64,000 nt of DNA from contig CP048717.1 of NCBI GenBank assembly GCA_022641835.1, forward strand, positions 372,001 to 436,000, in the 5' to 3' direction. Below, piece by piece: positions 29,481 through 39,260 of the stretch (position 1 is its first letter; every line of letters starts with the position of its first letter). The notes under the pieces were generated by a model. It was not told the DNA's origin and ran no database searches. It was given only the letters and a program-made list of their open reading frames with translations. A program made the translations under genes and the position numbers. The stretch is from Petasospora fabianii. Lineage: Eukaryota; Ascomycota; Saccharomycetes; Phaffomycetales; Wickerhamomycetaceae.

Positions 29481-29717
29481 ACTGGTGAATATATGTGTGC
29501 TTATGGATGGATAGACCTATACAAAGAACCAAACCAGAAGCGATCTGGAGACACAGCTGCGAGGCATCGGGTCCCTCATGAAATAAAATTGTTCCCACTG
29601 TCCTGACACATTTTCCGCGAACAGAGCCAAAGGATCAACATGACGGACTTCTCCACCTTTTAACCATTCAACATCTACAACGACGACATCCTCTCAGGAC
29701 TCGCTTTTGCTGTCATA

Positions 29718-31142
29718 ATGCTCTCAGAGGTCCTTGAACGTTACGACGGGCCGGTACTCGTCGAGCGCCTTGCTCATCTGGCGCTTAGAAATGACGACGC
29801 CACCGCACACGCCGCTGCTTACGAGGCGCTCAAACATCTCCACCAGACGGGTCAATTCTCACCACACATCGAGCAGCTCCTTAACAAGGCCTCCAAGATG
29901 ACTCCCCAAGATGATCAGGCGGCTGCAATACTTATGGCATGCTGCGACCCGAATTGGATCACAAGTCTCCAGAACAACAAGGCTGCCATGCTTAAGGAGC
30001 TCAATGCAGACAACCTCTATCATGAGCGAGACGTTAGCGTCAACATCCGCGTGGCCACCATCTACATGTACAATAGACTATACTCTGATGCAAATAATGC
30101 ACTTGCAACGTCCACAGTATCGGCTCAGACGTGTCAATTGGCCGAGTATTCCGCGCAGGTTGGCATCCTTCAAGGAAACAACTTGCACGTTGCATCGCAA
30201 GAGAAGCGTATACAGGGCTTTCTATCGACCTCGCTCTCAAACGAGGCTTACACCAAGAGACTCACAGAGGAGGAGCTTACATCGTATTGGAGAACGAGGC
30301 TCCTCATTCTCTTCTCCCTTTTCCTAAAGCAGAGCTTCGATGACGTTGCCAAAGAAGCTTATGCGCTCGTCAATGCTGATCCGATCATGACTGTTGATAA
30401 GAAGCCCATCTATGCAATTGATGTGTTCAACACTTCAGACTTCAAAAAGTTCATTCACAAGGATGAGATTACACTAGCAATAATGATCTCTGTGCTTCTA
30501 TCCAGACCTTCAGACGAGTTGTCAGAAGTTGTTGGTGAGAAGGAGTTTGTCAAGCTCATGGGCTCAAGCATCCCTGATGTTCGTGAGCTCGTCACTGCAC
30601 TTACAAATGCCAATTATAGGAAAGTGTTTGAAGTCTTGGAAGAGCTAAGTCCAATGGCTGAGGAGAGCTTATTATTGAACAAGGTGTGGTCAGATGTGAA
30701 GCTGAAGTTTAGAAGAAAAGGATACATGCTGTATCTCTCTTTGGTACAGAGAGTCACGATTGATCATCTTGCAAGAAAGCTCAACATCGAGTCATCTCGT
30801 CTCTTGAGAGAGTTCAAAGAATTGATCCGTGATGAGAATTTGGAGTTTGAGATCACCGAAGACGACAAGATATTACAGGCTGTCAAGACCGACAAGAAGG
30901 TTTCATATCATGACAGACTCGAGAAGCTTTCAGAACAGGCTGACAATGTTGAGCATACCCTTTCACTAAGAATTGAGCAGGAAAAGATGCAGGACAGAAA
31001 GACACCACCACCAGGTGCTAGATCTCCAAAACAAATTACAGGTGCCGGTCCATCCATCTTGGGAACAATGAGTGTCACTAGAGAATTTACCAAGACTCCA
31101 CCTGGCGATGAGTCCCGTTCAAATGTCGAGGGGATGGATTGA
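29718..31142 (+). CDS. PCI-domain protein, COP9 signalosome subunit 1-like
   Basis: 474 residues with an N-terminal segment (YDGPVLVERLAHLA, then helical repeats) that resembles the start of CSN1. A PCI/winged-helix region lies at about 310-400 (GYMLYLSLVQRVTIDHLARK, then LNIESSRLLREFKELI), and a C-terminal extension is Pro- and Thr-rich. CSN1 belongs to the complex that removes Nedd8 from cullins, and the cullin Cdc53 is encoded in this window. Alternatives are Rpn7 of the proteasome lid or a Pci8-type protein; the Rpn7 C-terminus is not seen. Divergent from the mitochondrial repeat protein, 237 bp apart. Confidence 0.55.
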   Translation: MLSEVLERYDGPVLVERLAHLALRNDDATAHAAAYEALKHLHQTGQFSPHIEQLLNKASKMTPQDDQAAAILMACCDPNWITSLQNNKAAMLKELNADNLYHERDVSVNIRVATIYMYNRLYSDANNALATSTVSAQTCQLAEYSAQVGILQGNNLHVASQEKRIQGFLSTSLSNEAYTKRLTEEELTSYWRTRLLILFSLFLKQSFDDVAKEAYALVNADPIMTVDKKPIYAIDVFNTSDFKKFIHKDEITLAIMISVLLSRPSDELSEVVGEKEFVKLMGSSIPDVRELVTALTNANYRKVFEVLEELSPMAEESLLLNKVWSDVKLKFRRKGYMLYLSLVQRVTIDHLARKLNIESSRLLREFKELIRDENLEFEITEDDKILQAVKTDKKVSYHDRLEKLSEQADNVEHTLSLRIEQEKMQDRKTPPPGARSPKQITGAGPSILGTMSVTREFTKTPPGDESRSNVEGMD

Positions 31143-31229
31143 TAAAGAAGGCTTTTAACCAATAGCACTGGCTGCTACATAGACCTTGTATCATAAATCA
31201 TGAATATGTATGTACATGTGTATCGTTTT

Positions 31230-32744
31230 TTAAAACACCTCTAGCACCTCATCTTCCAACGGAGTTGTTACACCAACCTCTGCGATTCTTTCGATATCAA
31301 CAATTTCCTTGGCAGCTTCAATGGTGAGATTTGTATATGTGTCTTTACCAACAGCGATGTCGTCTTCAACTCTGATACCAATGTTTCTGTAATGCTTTGG
31401 ATATTTGAGGTCATCAGGGACGTAGATACCTGGCTCAACAGTGACAACCTGACCTGCTCTAAGCTTGGCCATTCTGGAATAGCTTGGTGTATCATGGACA
31501 TCAAGACCAAGGTTGTGACCGATGTAATGTGGATACAATCTGTTTAGTTCCAGCGTAGTTAAATCACCCATTCCGGTATTCCTCAGTTCTCTCTTGAAAT
31601 AGGAAATACTCATTTCATGCAGGTCATGTAGAGAGGCACCAACACTTTCAGTGCACTGTTCGATAACAGATTTTTCAACATTCAACACGGCTTGGTACAA
31701 TTCCGCTTGTGGTTTGGTGAACTTACCCGAGTTTGGCCATGTTCTGGAGATATCAGCACAGTAACCACCAAGAGCACCTGCGGCATCCACAAGTGTCATT
31801 TCATCCTGATACATAGCATCATCGTTTCTGGTGTAGTGAATACACAGAGCGTTTGTACCCGATCCAACGACTGGGATATATGCTGACTTATCACAACCTC
31901 CACTGATGAATCTGTACTCCAAGTATGCCTTTAGCGTTCTCTCTGTTTTGAATCTCTTAGCAAACGCCTGATTGTATGCCCTTCCAGAGATCTGACCTGC
32001 CCTTCTCATGACTCTCAATTCGGCATCAGACTTGATGACTCTCATCTCCGCAATGAGGTTTGAGAGAGGCTTCACTGGCTTCCCGGAGGAATTTGCATTG
32101 ACAACACCTTCCACTGTTGAGTACTTTGAGTTACCACCGATACTGAAAAAGTTTTGAAATGCGTTTGCCACAGTTTTCCTTTGAGTTTTTGGCATATCAA
32201 TGAATATGTTCTTGTTTCTCTTGATAACCTTCTCGAGATATGTTCCAACACGAAAGGTATCTTCACTCTCATCGGCATTAAAGATTTCACGAGCACCTTC
32301 GACTCCTGTCTTTGGACCTTCCCACAACTCAGCATGTGTATCTTTTGGGGGAACAATCATGTGAAAGACGACATTTTCGAGATTTGAGTCTGGCTTTTCT
32401 ATGACGATCACAGAGTCCGGTTCGTTCCAGCCGGAGAGATAGAACAGATCATTGTTCTGCTGGAATGGGTGGAACACACTCCCAGAGGCAAATTGCACTG
32501 TGCTTCCCACAACAATGGCAACAGAGGAGTTCGGAAGTTTCTCAGCAAGGCGGATACGTCTATCAAAGTATTCGAGCGCGGTGATTCCAGGTGTCAGCTC
32601 GCCCGGTTTGAGCATGAATGGACGGGTCTCAAAGAGTGGTTGACCTGCGGTGAAGGGTGCTTCTGGACGGGTGGATAGAGAGCGACGTAGCGCCAATGCA
32701 CGCGGAAGCAGCCGCACTGATCGCAGTTGAATAGCTCTCAGCAT
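31230..32744 (-). CDS. ICP55: Intermediate-cleaving aminopeptidase of mitochondria (Icp55)
   Basis: An M24B metallo-aminopeptidase of the Xaa-Pro type that trims one residue from proteins after the mitochondrial processing peptidase, giving more stable N-termini. It has 504 residues, with a basic presequence (RAIQLRSVRLLPRALALRRSLS), an aminopeptidase P N-domain (FASGSVFHPFQQNNDLFYLSG) and a pita-bread catalytic domain. Metal ligands are seen in VDAAGALGGYCADISRTWP (both Asp), HYIGHNLGLDVHD (His), VTVEPGIY (Glu) and RVEDD (Glu). Confidence 0.94.
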   Translation of the reverse strand: MLRAIQLRSVRLLPRALALRRSLSTRPEAPFTAGQPLFETRPFMLKPGELTPGITALEYFDRRIRLAEKLPNSSVAIVVGSTVQFASGSVFHPFQQNNDLFYLSGWNEPDSVIVIEKPDSNLENVVFHMIVPPKDTHAELWEGPKTGVEGAREIFNADESEDTFRVGTYLEKVIKRNKNIFIDMPKTQRKTVANAFQNFFSIGGNSKYSTVEGVVNANSSGKPVKPLSNLIAEMRVIKSDAELRVMRRAGQISGRAYNQAFAKRFKTERTLKAYLEYRFISGGCDKSAYIPVVGSGTNALCIHYTRNDDAMYQDEMTLVDAAGALGGYCADISRTWPNSGKFTKPQAELYQAVLNVEKSVIEQCTESVGASLHDLHEMSISYFKRELRNTGMGDLTTLELNRLYPHYIGHNLGLDVHDTPSYSRMAKLRAGQVVTVEPGIYVPDDLKYPKHYRNIGIRVEDDIAVGKDTYTNLTIEAAKEIVDIERIAEVGVTTPLEDEVLEVF

Positions 32745-32948
32745 GATGATATGAATAGATGGAAAGTGTCTGAGACCTCGTGATGGAAAGACAAATCGTA
32801 AAGTCCGTTAAGTCTCCAGGTCCTTTGTTCGACGTCATTTGAAAAATGTATTCGGCCGTCGCGGTTTTACGGGATCGGGCTCCATTATCTACAAGCTTTG
32901 CAGGATTGTTTCTTTGATTAGCTAGAACTTAGAGCAGATCTCAGTGCT

Positions 32949-34867
32949 TCACTGAGGAATAGAAGAGGGAACGATAGCACTAGTTTTACATAGCTTTCTT
33001 CGTGGAGCAGTGATGACAGGATTGCTGTCATAGTATGTGTCTGGGTCTGGAGCAGTGTTGGTGATGGACTCCTCAGTAGCAGATCTGGCCCTCTTTGTCA
33101 TGTTAAAATCAACTGAGGACTCGATCTCCCCAGAAGGTTCAGTGTGTAGGCCACCAATTGCACCGACAATGTCCTCCGGATTCTCAATATCACTGGAATT
33201 GATGATCTCATCCAAGGGTTCGGTGTCAACGTAGTCAGGCCCGAAGGCGTTCAACTCCTCATCGATGCTCAAACACTTACTCTTAGTATCTTCAAACAAA
33301 ATTCTCTTTGTCACTTTGTTCTTTTTTAATAGCTTCATAATCTCCGCTCTTCTTCTACCAAACTTTGCACGAGAGACAAAGACACACGATTGGATCCCCT
33401 CAGTGAGCTCCTCACCATCAACGATAATACCACCAATATCCACATTGATCGTGCCAGTGAACTTGTTCTTAAATTGAGACAATTCCTTCTCAAAATGAAT
33501 AATGGCCATTCTACAGCCAATGTTGATAACACCACGGGTGATATCTAAGCTCTCATCTTCACCAAATCCGAGAAGAGAGTGAAACTCGCTGATACTCTTG
33601 GGCATGATTGTCTCAGTGATGCTATACAACTTTCTGAGGCTCATCAACATGGTCAAGTTGTTATGGAGAAGTATACCGCCCAAAGTTTGAGAACGACATG
33701 TGTAACAGGATGGGAGGGAGGCAGTACCCTCGATACCATAACAAATGGCATGAACGCTAGATTTGCAGGACATGCACTGGACCAAATCACTGTAGGAGAG
33801 TTCATCAGTACATCCACACTCGCACTTAGATGGACGAATGATTTGGGTAGGAAGAATAACGGTAGTGTCAGGACCCTTGAGGTAGTCTCTCAAGATTTTA
33901 GTTGTCTGAGAGACTTCTTCAGTTGGAAGTCTAGTGGCTGGGACATGTGACTTAGGAGGTGGGCATGGTGCTGGAGCCGAACGGTATTTAGATGAACCTG
34001 ATGAGAAAGCGAAAGGATCAATCTCCAGGATATCGTCATCATTTATGTGTCCATCTTCACCTTCTTCCTCAAAGACTGTGGTGGACATCACCTTCAAGTT
34101 GATGCTATAAGACTTGTTAGTACACTGGTATCCGGACCACTGACGCATGATTCACGGTCTGTGGCATCGTACTTGTGACAACCTGTTGGTAAGTTTCCTG
34201 CTCTAAATTTCTGAAACTTGGATTTGTTGGTCTTGATGACGGCAGGAGGCGTATGGGAAGCATCCTTGAAGCATGGTGGTTGGTATGCCCTTGGACATGA
34301 ATCATTGAAGAGCATTCTCATTGTAATGAACTTCTTTGCTGGGAGTGATTCAAGACCCTGCGTCACAATGATCAATCTTCTCATCACCTGTTGAAGGGTC
34401 TGTCTGGCGTTTAAGAGAGTGCTTACCTCATCGTCACCGTGATTCATTTCGAGCTTGACCTTGTTATCGGTATAGTCGAAGGTAAAAGTGTAGACCTCAT
34501 GGAGTTCTTCAGTCTTGGTCTCATCAAGGAAGATTCCTAAGATCAAAGACTTGAGATAGCCCCTGCGGAGCGCGTCAAGAACACCATGGTCAAGCCAATC
34601 GAGGAATGCATCAACCTTTGACGACTTTCCCCTAGCTAAGGTCTTGACTTTGAGCGCATTGGTCTCTACGGATGTTTTCTCAGGGTCATAATCAGCCTCA
34701 AACTTAGCTGGAATAAAACGTTGGTCGATAAAGCAGTCATCTGGGAACAAGCCACGAAGGAAGGCGATACAGCCGAACGACATGCCCAACATAGTGTGAA
34801 TCAACTTCTGGCTCTGACCCTCGTCAATACGCGTTTTGGTGGCCATCTGGGTTGAAACTTTCGACAT
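32949..34867 (-). CDS. HOP1: Hop1, meiotic chromosome axis protein (HORMA + zinc finger), two exons
   Basis: Axis protein that promotes double-strand breaks and homologue bias in meiosis. Preferred exons on the minus strand are 34867-34173 and 34104-32949, giving 616 residues (S. cerevisiae 605). The start MSKVSTQMATKT precedes the HORMA domain (QSQKLIHTMLGMSFGCIAFL, then RGLFPDD). After the junction come an acidic linker and a PHD-like finger: CECGC, then CMSC, HAIC and CYTC. The intron has branch TACTAAC and acceptor TATAG; donor GTACGA at 34172 keeps the frame. A second in-frame choice is GTCAGT at 34144 to AAG at 34092; it differs by a few residues. Confidence 0.92.
34105..34172 (-). other. 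HOP1 intron (preferred splice choice)
   Basis: 68 nt, donor GTACGA, TACTAAC branch, TATAG acceptor 11 nt after the branch as in other introns here. The donor is weak; an alternative 53-nt intron at 34092-34144 is also in frame. Confidence 0.65.
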
Positions 34868-34967
34868 ATTGGATATCCACTGATTTTGATTCGTAGTAGA
34901 TGATATGAAACACGCAGTAAATGCGATTAGGGTGAAATGCTTTGTAGAAGAGAAAGATGGTGATGAA

Positions 34968-34973
34968 ACGCGT
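34968..34973. promoter_or_regulatory. MCB-like box (ACGCGT) upstream of HOP1
   Basis: It sits 101 bp from the HOP1 start, next to a CGCGCG and an ACGCGG. In fission yeast MCB boxes drive several premeiotic S-phase and recombination genes; here it is only a candidate. Confidence 0.35.
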
Positions 34974-35407
34974 CGCGCGTTATCAAAAACGCGGGGTATG
35001 GCCAAGAGGTCTATTATCACGTACAACTACTAATTGACATTGTAATCAAATGAGTCACACAGTATCAAGCAGATAATCTTAAAACTCTTCCCCTCATAAT
35101 AAGAACAATGAGAGCCACAGCTAGCACACACAATGACTATTAAGAGCAGCCCCTCATCGGTGTGTCTCTCTGCACCCGAACACCAATGTAAGTCGTGCCC
35201 CGGCCAGACACGTAAACGTGCGCTGAACACGTTTCTCTGTGTTTACACATGGGCCACCAATGCAAAGCGATTGGGTCTCCACCAACCAGGAATGCCCGAT
35301 CTGCATGGATCATGGACGTGTCTGTCGTTGAAACGAGCGTTTCTACGTCGCTAGACCTGAAAATCCCGCATGTGACAGGCTTTTTTTTCTATGTGTAAGA
35401 GCTCCCA

Positions 35408-35413
35408 CACGTG
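35408..35413. promoter_or_regulatory. CACGTG (Pho4-type) box upstream of BTA1
   Basis: A palindromic CACGTGG context 245 bp upstream of the BTA1 start, with a weaker CACGTT at 35228-35233. Pho4 binds these forms under phosphate lack in yeasts. Confidence 0.4.
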
Positions 35414-35657
35414 GAGTCTTTCCCTCTTAGGCACTATACTCCATGGCCAAAATATCCAGGCACATGGCACATGGTCGACAGTCACACGCCCATGAAACAG
35501 AAAATAAGCATGTGCTTTTGTAAACAGAAGTTATATAAGTATGCCTAGAACCGTTCGAGTACCCGTTTTGCCCTTGCGAGTAACCCTGAACCTCTTTTTC
35601 CCTGCCTCCTCATAGCCAACTACGGTTTCAACAACTGCAGGCTATTACTCTTCTAAG

Positions 35658-38006
35658 ATGTCTATGCTTCAGGCACACGCCATAGATGCTATTACCCAAT
35701 TGGCCAACTCTTTTGAGTCAGTCACACTAGTGAAATTGGGCTGCTCCGTTCTTGCCGCCATCACCGTCGCTGCCCTGCTCTACACCAACGAGAAGAGCAA
35801 CTCCTTTGTCGTGTTCGTTTGGGCCTGTTTCGTCAAGCCATTCACACCATCCTCTAGAAAAGTTCACAATGACCACCAGAACAACTTGGAAGGGTTCTAC
35901 AAGACCCAAGCCAAGGTGTACGATACCACTAGAGAGATTTTGCTCCAGGGTAGAGATGACGCTTTGAAACTTGCCTACTCCCATGCCATGGCTAATAAGT
36001 CCGAGAACAGCAAGGGCAAGAAACTTGTGTGGGTAGACATTGGTGGTGGTACTGGTCTAAACATTGAGAAAATGGATAAAAATGTTGCCAAGTTGAAAGA
36101 TAGTTTCGAGGCCGTCTACTTGGTCGATCTATCTACTTCACTGTGTGAAGTTGCCAAAGAAAGGGTCGCCAAGTATGGTTGGAAGAACGTTCACGTTATT
36201 TGCGGTGACGCCTGCGACTTTGAGCTCCCACACAAGAATGTTGACCTCATCACTTTTTCATACTCATTGTCAATGATTCCATTGTATCATTCTGCCATTG
36301 ATCACGCCGAGACTTTGTTGAATCCAGATACCGGTATCATTTGTTCTGTTGATTTTGGTGTCCAGTCCGAGTCCAATTCCATTGGAAGAACAAACACGCT
36401 TGGAGGTATGGTTAATCGTCATGTTCCATGGATTTTCAGAACTTTTTGGAGACTCTGGTTTGAGCTTGATAAGGTGTTCTTGGATCCATCAAGAAGAGAA
36501 TACTTGGAGTACAAGTTTGGTACAGTCAAGTCTTTGAACTGCTACAACCGTACACTCGGAAAGATCCCATACTACATCTGGATTGGTGTAAACAAGCAAG
36601 ATGATGCTCAGCTTGTTTATAGATTCAACTCGCTTGCTACCGAATCTCCGTACCTGGCCCCAATTGATCCAAAGAAGAGTCAATCGGCTGTTATTGAGGA
36701 TACACCAGTTTCCAAAGCCTTGGAGGCCGCTCTTGATAACGCTAAGAAGGGCTTGCCATACCCATCATTGTTCTACCAGAGACAGACATGGAGAGTGTAT
36801 TATGATGAGTTGGCTGATGATTATGACTGCTTTAAGAACCAATATATCTACGCCTTCACTTGGGAGGATCCGAGGGAGGATGCCAACATCTTGAAATTGA
36901 CGTCTAAGGATACCGTGTTGGCAATCACATCTGCAGGTGATAACATCTTGTCCTATGCAACTTTACCAAATGCACCAAGAAGAATCCACGGTGTTGATTT
37001 GAACCCATGTCAGGGTCACTTGGTGGAATTGAAGCTTGCCTGTTTAACAGCATTGTCCCATGAGGAGACTTGGATGATCTTTGGTGAAGGTAAGATTGAA
37101 AACTTTAGAGAAGTGTTGATCAATAAGTTATCTCCACACATGTCGTCTAATGCCTTCCAATACTGGATGACCAGGGGAGGAAAGGCATTTAACCCAAATG
37201 GTAAAGGACTGTACGATACTGGCTCTACTAGATGGGCATTGAGATTGGCCAGATATGTCTTTGCTATTACTGGGTTGACCGAAACCGTTGAGAGACTTGT
37301 CACTGCCAAGACTCTTATCGAACAGAGAGAGATCTGGGACCAGAATATTCGCCCAGTCTTGTACTCTGCTATTGTTGGCAAGTTATTTGTTGGTAACCAA
37401 GTGTTCTTGTGGAAGGCACTTGGTGTTCCAGCTAACCAGGCTGCTATGATGGACACTTCTATCTTGCAATACATCATTGACACATTGGACCCAGTCATTG
37501 GTAACTCTTTGCTCTCGACTGACAACTATTTCTACTACTTGACACTAAAGGGAAAATATTCACCATCAAACTGTCCAGACTACTTGACCAAGCAGGGATT
37601 CAAAACACTTTCCAGAAAGCAAAACTCTCCACTTGAAGGTATAAGACTCCACACCGATTATTTGAACAACGTTCTTCGTCGTCTTTCGAAGAAGACCATT
37701 TCCGTCGCTGTCATCATGGACCACATGGACTGGTTCGATCCAAAGGGCGAGGATGTGAATGATGAGATTGATGCCCTATACGGTGCATTGTGTGAAGGTG
37801 GCCGTGTCATGCTTAGATCAGCTGCACAGGTTCCATGGTACATCAAGAACTTTGAAGCTAGGGGTTTCGTCTGCAAGCCAGCAGCTACGAGACTCAGTGG
37901 TAAGATGATTGATAGAGTGAACATGTACGCATCCACATGGATTTGCAAGAAGATCCCAACTAGCAATGGAAGAAAAATGAGTACCATTGATTTGGATAAG
38001 ATTTGA
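35658..38006 (+). CDS. BTA1: Betaine lipid (DGTS) synthase
   Basis: Makes diacylglyceryl-trimethylhomoserine, a phosphorus-free membrane lipid that replaces phosphatidylcholine when phosphate is scarce. It has 782 residues. One membrane segment lies near residues 25-43. A BtaB-like methyltransferase with SAM motif VWVDIGGGTGLN covers about 70-300. A BtaA-like domain that transfers the aminocarboxypropyl group covers about 380-770, with AITSAGDNILSYA and IHGVDLNPCQ. This two-domain order is that of fungal Bta1. S. cerevisiae lacks it. Codon use is biased toward highly expressed genes. Candidate Pho4 boxes lie upstream. Confidence 0.95.
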   Translation: MSMLQAHAIDAITQLANSFESVTLVKLGCSVLAAITVAALLYTNEKSNSFVVFVWACFVKPFTPSSRKVHNDHQNNLEGFYKTQAKVYDTTREILLQGRDDALKLAYSHAMANKSENSKGKKLVWVDIGGGTGLNIEKMDKNVAKLKDSFEAVYLVDLSTSLCEVAKERVAKYGWKNVHVICGDACDFELPHKNVDLITFSYSLSMIPLYHSAIDHAETLLNPDTGIICSVDFGVQSESNSIGRTNTLGGMVNRHVPWIFRTFWRLWFELDKVFLDPSRREYLEYKFGTVKSLNCYNRTLGKIPYYIWIGVNKQDDAQLVYRFNSLATESPYLAPIDPKKSQSAVIEDTPVSKALEAALDNAKKGLPYPSLFYQRQTWRVYYDELADDYDCFKNQYIYAFTWEDPREDANILKLTSKDTVLAITSAGDNILSYATLPNAPRRIHGVDLNPCQGHLVELKLACLTALSHEETWMIFGEGKIENFREVLINKLSPHMSSNAFQYWMTRGGKAFNPNGKGLYDTGSTRWALRLARYVFAITGLTETVERLVTAKTLIEQREIWDQNIRPVLYSAIVGKLFVGNQVFLWKALGVPANQAAMMDTSILQYIIDTLDPVIGNSLLSTDNYFYYLTLKGKYSPSNCPDYLTKQGFKTLSRKQNSPLEGIRLHTDYLNNVLRRLSKKTISVAVIMDHMDWFDPKGEDVNDEIDALYGALCEGGRVMLRSAAQVPWYIKNFEARGFVCKPAATRLSGKMIDRVNMYASTWICKKIPTSNGRKMSTIDLDKI

Positions 38007-38442
38007 AAAGCGGGACACAGCGTACGCACTCCTGCAGGTTTCCGGGGTAGCTCGAATTTTGATTGGGCATTGATGAAGACTAGTTTATACGTGGGCTGGT
38101 TCCACACTGCTTTGTATTACTATTTTATTTCTATAGACAAGAGCAGCACTTAGATTAAACCTATCAGATGTAGCAACCTATGACGGTAATTTAGAAGAGA
38201 GAGCAGCAGCGATGATCGACATGGCGGATATTCGGCATAAGAGAAAAAGGTGTCTGGATGTTGTGAGTTTATCGCGGGTATTCTGAAAGTGCGTGACAGC
38301 AATTTCGTGACACGAAGCGAGAGGTTCTCTTCTTATCGCCACCAACTGGTTTAGATTGCCATACGCACACTTATCATCACATATTCTACACTTAGTCATA
38401 CAAACAAACACCACAGAAAGCATACACACAGACCCGTACACG
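38007..38442. other. Intergenic region downstream of BTA1
   Basis: 436 bp: BTA1 3' end and promoter of the next gene. CA-rich leader before 38443. An antisense frame at 38178-38510 has no protein features I recognise. Confidence 0.45.
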
Positions 38443-38997
38443 ATGACCGAGCTTGCCCATCCCGTGCCACACAAGGAGGACACAGCCAGCAGTACACACG
38501 TTCCCTTCACTAGCGACGCAGAGAGTAGTCAGTCTTTCATCAAGTCGCCCACCATGTCTGTCGTATCTGACGAACAGGATTCAAATACAAATGCACAGCA
38601 GTACTTGTCCATTTCACGTCCTCTTTCACGTGCCTCGGTCACGTCAGGGCTCTCCGTCACTGCCACTAAAGATGGCGTTGAAGGTAAGACGGTCAAGAGA
38701 CACGGCATCCCAGGATACCCGCTTAACTTGATGAACAAGATGTATTCGAATTATGTGACGAGATCAAATGTACCTCCAGATTCTGATTCAGATGACGATG
38801 AAAACACTCCGGATCGAGTGTCTGTGGAGAGCTTGAAGAGCTTCAGTATGTCGAGCATGATCCCTCATTACAGTCAACCGGAAACCCTTAGAGATGTCAG
38901 TGATAGTGAAGTTTACGGTGAGGACACTGTCGAGTTTGATAGAGAGTCAAAGACTGATTATGAGAAGTTTTTGATGCAGAGATCAGACAACAAGTGA
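38443..38997 (+). CDS. Unknown disordered protein
   Basis: 184 residues from the ATG at 38443; an upstream ATG at 38356 adds 29 leader-like residues. Not recognised. It is rich in Ser, Thr and acidic residues, with several possible phosphosites (RPLSRAS, DSDSDDDENTPDR). One conserved-looking patch is HGIPGYPLNLMNKMYSNYV at about 86-104. There is no membrane span or known fold. Codon use is ordinary for this window and the frame is long for its composition, so it is probably real. Function unknown. Confidence 0.6.
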   Translation: MTELAHPVPHKEDTASSTHVPFTSDAESSQSFIKSPTMSVVSDEQDSNTNAQQYLSISRPLSRASVTSGLSVTATKDGVEGKTVKRHGIPGYPLNLMNKMYSNYVTRSNVPPDSDSDDDENTPDRVSVESLKSFSMSSMIPHYSQPETLRDVSDSEVYGEDTVEFDRESKTDYEKFLMQRSDNK

Positions 38998-39260
38998 AGC
39001 TATAATGGACCTCTTACGCGTCTCAGATGGCTTATTAATGATGTGATTTGTTGAAATTTTCTTACCACCTTATGATACCGAACATTCTCGTTCCCTGGTT
39101 TATGATTTATTTGTTTATGGAGTTGCTTCAGTTTGACATTTGTTGGTTAATGTATATCATGGCTTAAGCTATATGATCCTACAAGTAGACAGCTTCTTTA
39201 ATATGTACATGAGTTAATTTGATTCGTGAGCTTCATTCCATATATCCAAAATCACTTGTC

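Larger units (their letters stand above)
34868..35657. other. Divergent region HOP1 / BTA1
   Basis: 790 bp with two promoters. ACGCGT lies 101 bp upstream of HOP1, and CACGTT (35228) and CACGTG (35408) upstream of BTA1. No gene or RNA recognised; the frame at 35030-35230 looks random. Confidence 0.5.

Noticed and set aside
34094-35026. Longer HOP1 first exon starting at the ATG at 35026
   Set aside because: The added 53 residues do not resemble any Hop1 start; the ATG at 34867 fits the usual start just before the HORMA domain.
38178-38510. 110-codon antisense frame with hydrophobic start, overlapping the 38443 gene
   Set aside because: It overlaps the promoter and start of the plus-strand gene and shows no conserved features.
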